Assembly (NCBI GenBank): GCA_036555705.1
Contig: DATBKT010000138.1
Span: forward strand, 1-12,607
From: JARBAU01 sp029237525
Lineage (GTDB): Archaea > Thermoproteota > Nitrososphaeria > Nitrososphaerales > Nitrososphaeraceae
DNA: 12,607 bases
Reading direction: 5' to 3'
Shown here: piece after piece, positions 6,974 through 11,576 of the stretch
How positions within the stretch are numbered: the first letter of the stretch is position 1
Layout of the letters: the number at the start of each line of letters is the position of its first letter
Program-made: the position numbers and the translations under genes
The notes under the pieces: model-generated
Told to the model about the DNA's origin: nothing
Database searches by the model: none
The model's input: the letters and a program-made list of their open reading frames with translations, nothing else

Positions 6974-7244
6974 ACAATCTTTATCAGATGCAGGTCTTTT
7001 AGGTCTGAGTTTATGTCAAATTGAGTCTTTTGGGTATAATAGACTAGTTTCATAAGGTATATACCAGTTGTAGTGCATTTGACTTTGATTTAGTGTTATG
7101 AAATAAATCAGATTAAAAACATTGAGAGATCGAATGTATAGACTGACATCTGGATAAGATGATAGAATTATGCACGTCTACGGGAAGACGCGCCAAATAG
7201 CACTCTACATTAGAAACGATGGAAAGAGGCCTGGTTCGCTGCCC

Positions 7245-7711
7245 TCAACCAAACCCGGCTGCTAACAAAGACTCTATCAGGGTTTTTGATACGTGCTGGA
7301 ATGCCTTTATGGTATTTCCGCCCATTTTCGACAGTTCCTTAGCACTTTCTTTGCAGTCTGAACAGATGTATTGAGCGTTTGCAGATTTGCAGATTTCGTA
7401 TTGTTTGCTAATCTTGGAGAAATCATCCAACGTGACCAAAGTTGAAATGAGTTAACTATTATGTCCTTTTCAGATTCTATAAATGCATCAGCAACTTCTC
7501 TAATTGCTTGAATTGTATTTTCTTGATAATCAGAAATAACATCTGTATAACGTGAAATTTCTCTTCTTGCTTCGTTTATTGTTTTCTTAATGTTATCTTT
7601 AGATTCATCCAACGCCTTGGTTATTACTTGTTCCTGTTAGCGTTGAAGCTGCGAATATGTTTCTGTCATACTATTATCTTCTTTTCGATCTTGTCTTTTT
7701 GATGTTGACAT
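7245..7711 (-). pseudogene. Phasin-like helical protein with in-frame TAA and a frameshift
   Basis: ATG 7711 opens a frame of 24 residues, meets TAA (7637-7639), then continues in the same frame for about 90 codons, including IKKTINEARREISRYTDVIS and YQENTIQAIREVADAFIESE. Near 7330-7365 the coherent reading moves to the next frame and ends ESAKELSKMGGNTIKAFQHV followed by a short tail to TGA at 7245-7247. The joined 155 or so residues are almost all amphipathic helix, with the repeated ENT/NNT-xx-A pattern seen in archaeal phasin-like or granule-associated proteins; that family call is tentative. A TATA-like TTATATAACATATA (minus strand, 7730-7743) lies 19-32 bp before the ATG, so the gene was once a normal transcription unit. 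Two independent lesions argue for a dead gene rather than regulated readthrough. Confidence 0.65.
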
Positions 7712-7742
7712 TCAATACGTACCATTGACTATATGTTATATA

Positions 7743-7892
7743 ATGACTAGTAGCCATTCGCATTTAATGATTTATAATGGTAATTTGGTTACAACACTTC
7801 GTAATGGTATAGAAAGTAAGATCAACTCTGGGGATATGAAAAATGATAGGCACTATAAAGTAGCTTTTGTTAACATTGGCAAAAGCCGATAA
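7743..7892 (+). CDS. Possible small protein (49 aa), unknown
   Basis: ATG 7743 to TAA 7890-7892 gives a 49-residue product with ordinary composition, including NGNLVTTLRNGIESKINSGD and HYKVAFVNIGKSR. A second ATG at 7767 would give 41 residues and may be the true start, because the TATA-like sequence at 7730-7743 serves the opposite strand and overlaps the first start. It is divergent from the phasin-like relic. A short hairpin followed by five T lies at its stop codon, which would suit a transcript end. No family recognised. It may be a fragment of a longer lost gene. Confidence 0.35.
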   Translation: MTSSHSHLMIYNGNLVTTLRNGIESKINSGDMKNDRHYKVAFVNIGKSR

Positions 7893-7910
7893 ACTATCGC
7901 GCTAATTTTT
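7887..7910 (+). terminator. Possible terminator after the 49-codon ORF
   Basis: CGAT (7887-7890) and ATCG (7896-7899) form a short stem, followed after a few bases by TTTTT (7906-7910). The stem is only 4 bp, so the T-run may matter more, as is usual in archaea. Confidence 0.3.
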
Positions 7911-8004
7911 CTTGAAATATTAGGACTGCTTCGCCTGGATTTAATAATTTGCTGAGTCATGAATTAGTCAGCTGGTGTGATACTCACAGGGGTAAATGGT
8001 GATT

Positions 8005-8121
8005 ATGTCAACATGGTTCAACAGTATTGAGAAAAATTATGGTTTTTTGACACTTGATTTTGACCTTGATTCCGCTTTTGATTTTGACATTCTGCGTAAA
8101 AAATATGTCAAGAACTATTAA
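8005..8121 (+). CDS. Possible 38-residue acidic microprotein
   Basis: ATG 8005 to TAA 8119-8121 encodes 38 residues beginning MSTWFNSIEKNYGFL, then an Asp/Phe-rich repeat-like LDFDLDSAFDFDIL and a basic end RKKYVKNY. A GGTGAT 2-7 nt before the ATG is a passable archaeal Shine-Dalgarno. The alternating Asp-Phe pattern comes from a near-repetitive DNA run of GATTTTGAC-like units, so it may be a low-complexity accident. No family recognised. Confidence 0.3.
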   Translation: MSTWFNSIEKNYGFLTLDFDLDSAFDFDILRKKYVKNY

Positions 8122-8149
8122 ATAACTGCTGATACAGGTATCTGCGCGC

Positions 8150-8243
8150 CCCTTCTAAGGGACGTACTCGCTTCGTTCCACGACAAAGCAAGCAAGCATA
8201 CATGGGATGGTGACCTGCTGGTAGTGGCAGCGGGTCATTTCCC
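8150..8243. ncRNA. GC-rich hairpin block, possible RNA or element relic
   Basis: GC content rises sharply here against an AT-rich background. CCCTT/AAGGG can pair at about 8151-8162. The main structure pairs TGACCTGCTG (8211-8220) with CAGCGGGTCA (8228-8237), a 10-bp stem with one G-U pair and a 7-nt loop, extended by GGGA (8204-8207) with TCCC (8240-8243). It is 17 bp from the stop codon of the minus-strand relic at 8260. It could be a bidirectional transcript end or a small RNA. No known RNA family recognised. Confidence 0.35.
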
Positions 8244-8259
8244 TGGTTGATTAATTAGA

Positions 8260-8519
8260 TTACCTCTGACTTCTCTTATTCTTGAAACTAGCAGTATATG
8301 ATTTAAGTTTAGCCTTGGTTTCCTGCTGGTTAGTCTTTTTCATTATCTCTGCAGTCGCTTATTTCATCAGTTTGTCAACCGGCTGCCTGTGATTCAAATC
8401 ATATGCTTGTTTAGCTGTCAAAAATACTGTCAAAAATACCGCTTATTATCCTCAGGACTAGGTAAGTAATACTGTAAAACCTTATCTATGGTGTAAATTC
8501 CCTTTTTATGACGTAGCAT
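8260..8519 (-). pseudogene. Small basic hypothetical protein with frameshift and in-frame TAA
   Basis: ATG 8519 opens MLRHKKGIYTIDKVLQYYLP and continues SPEDNKRYF to a TGA. Moving one base restores a frame reading FLTAKQAYDLNHRQPVDKLM and then Lys, then TAA, then ATAEIMKKTNQQETKAKLKS and a basic tail to TAA at 8260-8262. The three pieces join to about 87 residues, helical and Lys/Gln-rich. The frame break coincides with a tandem 12-bp duplication of GTATTTTTGACA, and one missing T in its T-run is enough to explain it. The TAA could derive from GAA or AAA. No family recognised. The coherence of all three pieces is the evidence for a decayed gene. Confidence 0.55.
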
Positions 8520-8536
8520 TGTTTATCTAGATATAG

Positions 8537-8586
8537 CCGTTAACGGATATCCTTACTATTAACTTGCCGCTGCTATGCAGGCAAGT
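8537..8586. promoter_or_regulatory. Palindrome and hairpin upstream of the basic-protein relic
   Basis: CCGTTAACGG (8537-8546) is a perfect 10-bp palindrome 18 bp upstream of the relic's ATG. ACTTGCC (8562-8568) and GGCAAGT (8580-8586) form a 7-bp stem with an 11-nt loop. The first could be an operator; both may be incidental. Confidence 0.3.
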
Positions 8587-8717
8587 AGGACAGGTAGACA
8601 GAAAGGTCAATTCATAAGAATTTTCTAAAGCGCTTTTGTTAGTTATTGTACACACGACTTTTTAGCATTCAAACAAACGAAGGTTGTTTCTGACATGACC
8701 AACACATATGGAATAGG

Positions 8718-8778
8718 ATTCAGTACCGGCATAGAAGAGTGCGATAATCTCTTGCTAGTCACTATGCTGGTACTGAAT
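8718..8778. repeat. 61-bp nested hairpin element with 17-bp arms
   Basis: ATTCAGTACCGGCATAG (8718-8734) pairs with CTATGCTGGTACTGAAT (8762-8778) over all 17 bases, with a single G-U in RNA (one mismatch as DNA). Inside the 27-nt loop AAGAG and CTCTT pair again. No ORF is present. The build resembles the element at 6530-6635 in having nested stems, but the sequences are unrelated. A small RNA, a transposon scrap or a recombination site are possible. It lies 26 bp beyond the stop of the relic at 8804. Confidence 0.7.
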
Positions 8779-8803
8779 TTATGAATCAATGGATTGAGTG
8801 TTT

Positions 8804-9037
8804 TTAATCATAAGGTCCACGTATTGTATACGCAGTATTAGGCATATGCCCTACAGCGACTATGCTCTCTTTCTGGTCAAGTCCAAGTCCTTGGTTATCC
8901 CCTGCCCAAGTATGGCCACCGATAAAAGTAAATAAAATTGACGTATTAGATTGCTACCAACAACGAAGCGAAGCATTAGTCAGTTGGATAGAGTAACACC
9001 CAAAGCCAAAAGTTGCAGTTAGATAGGCTAGTACCAT
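8804..9037 (-). pseudogene. Unknown protein with in-frame TAG
   Basis: ATG 9037 opens 27 residues starting MVLAYLTATFGFGCYSIQLT, which look like a hydrophobic signal or anchor, then TAG at 8954-8956. The same frame then runs 49 codons to TAA at 8804-8806. That part includes ILFTFIGGHTWAGDNQGLGL, then a DQKESIVAVGHMP stretch and a YTIRGPYD end. The second part is rich in Gly, Asp, His and Trp and looks genuinely coding, perhaps an exported beta-rich domain. The N-terminal part is weaker evidence. A competing ATG in another frame (near 8976) also gives a hydrophobic start and could be the true N-terminus with a frameshift. The family is unknown. Confidence 0.4.
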
Positions 9038-9317
9038 TCTTAATTTATCACATATGACAAAAAGTTATGACAACAGCTATAGTAGTAACAACAAACTATA
9101 TCGCACGACCAGCGGGTCGCCTATAATCTTGAATGTTAAATAATTATGATCCATAAAGTGAACGCTAATTATTTTTCAAGTATACAATATTGTCATCACT
9201 TTTTATTTTATTTTTTAATTCTTAGGTTTAATTCAAAGCAATAAAATTCATCTGAAACGCAAACACAAAGATATCGTAAGTCGATCTCACAGGGATAAGA
9301 AGAAGAAAGGAGGGTCT

Positions 9318-9458
9318 GTGACACTAACTAAATTAGAATCAAATTTGACGCTTGACAACAATCATCTATATGTTCTGTCTCAGATTAGCGGATTAAGTCT
9401 GAGGAGATTAGATTCAGACAACTGGTTTTCAAATGCCATTTTTGATAAGAAAGCATAA
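9318..9458 (+). CDS. Small hypothetical protein, GTG start with strong Shine-Dalgarno
   Basis: GTG 9318 to TAA 9456-9458 gives 46 residues beginning MTLTKLESNLTLDNNHLYVL, with a Leu/Ser/Asp-rich remainder ending NWFSNAIFDKKA. AAAGGAGGG ends 4 nt before the GTG and is the best Shine-Dalgarno in the window, which decides the start. The frame is open further upstream to about 9220 and would add a very basic stretch (KIHLKRKHKDIV, RDKKKKGG), but it has no start codon there. It has no membrane segment and no recognised motif. A downstream 22-codon ORF (9480-9548) is preceded by GAAGGA. The 280 bp before this gene hold only a T-rich tract (9195-9221) and a small hairpin (9106-9119). Confidence 0.5.
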   Translation: MTLTKLESNLTLDNNHLYVLSQISGLSLRRLDSDNWFSNAIFDKKA

Positions 9459-9479
9459 TGATTTGAAGGAAAGTTAGAT

Positions 9480-9548
9480 ATGCGTGAAAATCACAGCCAA
9501 TTGATTTCAGATCTTTTGCCTTCGCTCAAGCTGTCCAATAAATTTTAG
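9480..9548 (+). CDS. Possible 22-residue peptide following the GTG-start ORF
   Basis: ATG 9480 to TAG 9546-9548 encodes MRENHSQLISDLLPSLKLSN plus two residues. It lies in the same frame as the preceding ORF after its TAA and a TGA, with GAAGGA 8-13 nt upstream. It could be a coupled leader-like peptide or the tail of a once longer protein. Support is weak. Confidence 0.2.
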   Translation: MRENHSQLISDLLPSLKLSNKF

Positions 9549-9592
9549 AACTATTAAGATTTTTGGTGGGGGATTATTATATCTAATATCTA

Positions 9593-9600
9593 TTATAATA
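9593..9600 (+). promoter_or_regulatory. TATA box of the zinc-finger microprotein
   Basis: TTATAATA lies 22-29 bp upstream of ATG 9622, the spacing of a leaderless archaeal promoter, as for the Cys protein at 4755. Confidence 0.5.
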
Positions 9601-9621
9601 ATGTGATACATAAATCAGTTA

Positions 9622-9735
9622 ATGTACACAGATAGAGAAAGAAGTGGAGAACCAGCCATGTGTAGCAAATGCAACTCAACATTTGAGAGCGAATCTGAAT
9701 TTATGCAACATTATGATAGTCAACACAGCTCATAG
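9622..9735 (+). CDS. Single C2H2 zinc-finger microprotein (37 aa)
   Basis: ATG 9622 to TAG 9733-9735 encodes 37 residues. After a charged lead (MYTDRERSGEPA) comes CSKCNSTFESESEF, then MQHYDSQH. This matches the classical C2H2 consensus position by position: Cys14-x2-Cys17-x3-Phe21-x5-Phe27-x2-His30-x4-His35. The protein is essentially one finger and nothing else. Classical fingers fold around one zinc ion, and isolated ones usually mediate protein or nucleic-acid contacts with partners. Single-finger small proteins are known in archaea, so the fold assignment is firm while the role is unknown. An internal ATG (Met13) would leave the finger intact but is less likely, because the TATA box is placed for 9622. 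It stands alone, with no operon partner in view. Confidence 0.75.
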   Translation: MYTDRERSGEPAMCSKCNSTFESESEFMQHYDSQHSS

Positions 9736-10020
9736 AATATTAAATTAATTTAACTGTAATAATGATCTTTAGTAACGCGGCCAATGCAAGACATAGCGTG
9801 TTATTAGCCATTTCTGAACTATGGACCATATCATCTACTTACAATCACAAATGTCAAAGAATGGAATAGATTACAGTGAAGCTGTATATTATAGGTAGGC
9901 ATCCTTTTTACTGAGGTATTATTTAACGTAATAGTAGATATTTTCTGTTCTTCAATCTTTGCCTTTTGTTATATGATGTAAATAAATATTTTGGATAACT
10001 GAAGTAATATTTGAGCAACG
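9736..10020. other. Intergenic stretch with weak small ORFs
   Basis: A 35-codon plus ORF (9762-9869) and an overlapping 25-codon ORF starting at 9822 in another frame have plausible composition but no motif or ribosome site. They may be pieces of one decayed gene. Nothing else is seen. Confidence 0.3.
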
Positions 10021-10034
10021 AGAATGATCATTCT
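10021..10034. promoter_or_regulatory. Perfect 14-bp palindrome before the coiled-coil gene
   Basis: AGAATGATCATTCT reads identically on both strands and ends 11 bp before ATG 10046. That places it over the expected transcription start of a short-leader transcript, so a dimeric repressor site is a reasonable reading. No second copy was seen in the window. Confidence 0.45.
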
Positions 10035-10045
10035 AATTTGAAGAT

Positions 10046-10519
10046 ATGCCTCGTAAGACTATTGATAATGATGGTAATAATGACACTCTTTCAAACAGGA
10101 AAGAAGAAAAGGATTCTCTGTTAGTGAGAAACAAACAGCCTGAAGAACAGTTACCCATTGGACAAGATTTTGAAACTGAAGTGCTTGAAGAAAAAGATGA
10201 GGAACAAACATCAACAGTACCAATTAAAGAAGAGGAAAGTGGAATTTCTCGAAAGAAAAAGCAAAAGCAAAGAAAAAAGAAAAGATCGATTAAACCTACT
10301 GCTAGAATGGCTGAAACCGATCATGTAGCAGACTTAAAAAGACAGCTTGCGAAACAGACTAGTAACATAGATCAAATAACAAAAATTCTTAAACCATTGC
10401 AAAAGTACATTATAACAACAGAAAGACAGTTCAAGTCAGTCAAACAAATTGAAGTACAGATAAAACAACTGCAAAAACAAACATCCGATATTCTAAAAGC
10501 TATTCGAAAGATCAAATAA
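10046..10519 (+). CDS. Hypothetical basic coiled-coil protein
   Basis: The 157-residue product has three zones. Residues 1-65 are acidic and polar, probably disordered (Asn/Asp/Glu-rich). Residues 69-80 are a dense basic patch, RKKKQKQRKKKR, likely to touch nucleic acid or acidic lipid. Residues 91-157 form a long helix with heptad-like hydrophobics (ADLKRQLAKQTSNIDQITKI onward), predicting a coiled coil ending in a Lys-rich tail. No catalytic motif, Cys or membrane segment is present. The frame is intact from ATG to TAA and codon use is regular, unlike the broken genes to the left. I do not recognise a family. A nucleoid- or complex-associated scaffold is possible but is inference. A perfect palindrome directly upstream suggests regulation. 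Confidence 0.7.
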   Translation: MPRKTIDNDGNNDTLSNRKEEKDSLLVRNKQPEEQLPIGQDFETEVLEEKDEEQTSTVPIKEEESGISRKKKQKQRKKKRSIKPTARMAETDHVADLKRQLAKQTSNIDQITKILKPLQKYIITTERQFKSVKQIEVQIKQLQKQTSDILKAIRKIK

Positions 10520-10631
10520 TAGGATATGTATAAGGAGAAAATTGTTATTCATATTCGCTTGCTTCTGAACTAGCAATTATGAATCATAATCATAATACGC
10601 CAATCCATGTGTCTACAACTCAAGAATAAAA

Positions 10632-10880
10632 CTAATCAAAAGCAAAATAAGGAGTGTCGATCCTATTATTGAAACAGGATTTATAAGTAGTACATTCAGC
10701 GACGATTGTGCCGATGTTAACGTCGCACGCTATACGTTTCTCAATCTCTGGCTTTATTTTTTTGGCTAAGGCAGTATAATTAGCGATTCCTGATTGAACT
10801 GCGGAATAGTATAATGCATTAGATGACAATATTTCACGAATAATTTCTAATACTGAAACTGGCTTGTCAAAAAAAGACAT
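10632..10880 (-). pseudogene. Truncated HTH-like protein, N-terminal part only
   Basis: ATG 10880 starts a normal-looking helical domain: PVSVLEIIREILSSNALYYS, then GIANYTALAKKIKPEIEKRI, then DVNIGTIVA (residue 61). This pattern of an HTH-type helix bundle ending NIGTIVxAIKRF is what I associate with the N-terminus of longer thaumarchaeal putative regulators. After GTIVA the translation turns to Cys/Thr/Asn-rich sequence with no such character and stops at residue 82. The conserved continuation is therefore missing and the gene looks cut by a deletion or rearrangement near 10698. The family statement is from memory and unverified. If the truncated protein is still made it would be a stand-alone 60-residue DNA-binding-like domain. 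It is divergent from hsp20, with 107 bp between the starts. Confidence 0.5.
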
Positions 10881-10882
10881 TT

Positions 10883-10905
10883 TGATAATATGTTATCACG
10901 ATAAC
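10883..10905. promoter_or_regulatory. Alternating GATAA/TTATC half-sites at the start of the HTH relic
   Basis: TGATAA (10883-10888), TTATCA (10893-10898) and GATAAC (10900-10905) alternate in orientation. The first two form a perfect inverted repeat with a 4-bp spacer. GTTATC (10892-10897) and GATAAC form another with a 2-bp spacer. The cluster abuts ATG 10880, within the shared divergent region with hsp20, and looks like an operator, possibly for autoregulation. Confidence 0.4.
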
Positions 10906-10941
10906 TCAGAGTATTAAATGTGTCTATCAAAGACGAAAACA

Positions 10942-10949
10942 ATATATAA
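10942..10949 (+). promoter_or_regulatory. TATA box of hsp20
   Basis: ATATATAA within AATATATAATG lies 39-46 bp before ATG 10988, predicting a leader of about 12-18 nt. The bases just upstream (CGAAAAC) are purine-rich, as expected for a BRE. Confidence 0.5.
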
Positions 10950-10987
10950 TGTTATAGATATTACAAATTGATAGGTAGAAACACAAT

Positions 10988-11518
10988 ATGTGGAGAGATC
11001 CGTGGAGATTTAGTTCAAGAATCTTTGAGGACGTCGATAGAGAATTCGCTGAAGCTGAAGACATGGTCGGTCGGCTGTTCAAAACCGTAAGAGAAGGATT
11101 TCCATCTGAAATAGACACCATGCCATATTATTATGGCTATCAGGTTTCAGTAGGTCCCGATGGAAAACCTAGAGTAAGAGAATTTGGAAACGTTAGACCA
11201 GCAGCAAAGGGTTTGATCGAAAAAACAGGGATCAGAGAGCCATTGGTAGATACATCCGTAGACGAGAAAGATAACACACTTGTAATTACAGCAGAGATGC
11301 CAGGGGTGACAAAAGAAGATGTTAAAGTGAACATTCACGAAAATTATGTCTCTATACACGCTGAAAAGGACGATAAAAAATATCATTCAGACATACCGAT
11401 AAATAGCGAGTTGGATAGTAAATCTGCAAAAGCAGTCTACTCTAATGGAATACTGGAACTAAAAATTAAGCTGAAAAAAGCTCCAGCACCACAGGCTACA
11501 GAGGTAAAAGTAGAGTAA
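10988..11518 (+). CDS. hsp20: Small heat-shock protein, Hsp20/alpha-crystallin family
   Basis: This 176-residue ATP-independent holdase binds unfolding proteins and forms large oligomers in the cytoplasm. The N-terminal arm (1-80) begins with the aromatic MWRDPWRFSSRIFEDVDREF and has a Tyr/Gly-rich linker. The alpha-crystallin domain covers about 84-165. It begins with REPLVDTSVDEKDNTLVITA, carries the family signature EMPGVTKEDVKV (103-114), and ends with YSNGILELKIKLKK (151-164). The hydrophobic GILEL pairs with partner subunits. A short Ala/Pro tail closes the protein. Length and motifs are typical of archaeal Hsp20. A TATA box lies upstream. The CDC48 ATPase starts 58 bp downstream on the same strand, so the two may share a transcript or respond together to stress. 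Confidence 0.95.
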   Translation: MWRDPWRFSSRIFEDVDREFAEAEDMVGRLFKTVREGFPSEIDTMPYYYGYQVSVGPDGKPRVREFGNVRPAAKGLIEKTGIREPLVDTSVDEKDNTLVITAEMPGVTKEDVKVNIHENYVSIHAEKDDKKYHSDIPINSELDSKSAKAVYSNGILELKIKLKKAPAPQATEVKVE

Positions 11519-11540
11519 CAACAAGAAATACCAATTCTAT

Positions 11541-11549
11541 TTTTATTTG
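11541..11549 (+). promoter_or_regulatory. Possible TATA box of the CDC48 gene
   Basis: TTTTATTTG lies 28-36 bp before ATG 11577 in the short hsp20-cdc48 gap. It is a weak match, so the ATPase gene may have its own start site as well as hsp20 readthrough. Confidence 0.3.
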
Positions 11550-11576
11550 AAAAATTTGGATGTGAGATGAGAGTAT

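Noticed and set aside
6733..7002. 89-codon plus ORF as a membrane protein
   Set aside because: Its Ile/Cys-rich stretch mirrors an acidic, more protein-like minus reading. The minus version with one base removed is more coherent, though the plus ORF is not fully excluded.
7220..7260. tRNA-like GGTTCG and stem
   Set aside because: The bases around it do not form a T-arm plus acceptor stem, and it overlaps the end of the phasin-like relic.
7963..8987. Direct repeat ATTAGTCAG(C/T)TGG at 7963 and 8975
   Set aside because: The match is only 12 of 13 bases and the flanks do not align, so it is likely chance in a 12-kb window.
5051..9037. Reassigned TAA codon in this organism
   Set aside because: Intact genes here (for example hsp20 and the coiled-coil gene) end at TAA, and several broken genes also need frameshifts, so decay explains the pattern better.
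9054..9143. 29-codon plus ORF, Ser/Asn/Tyr-rich
   Set aside because: It has no ribosome site, promoter or motif, and its length is within chance expectation.
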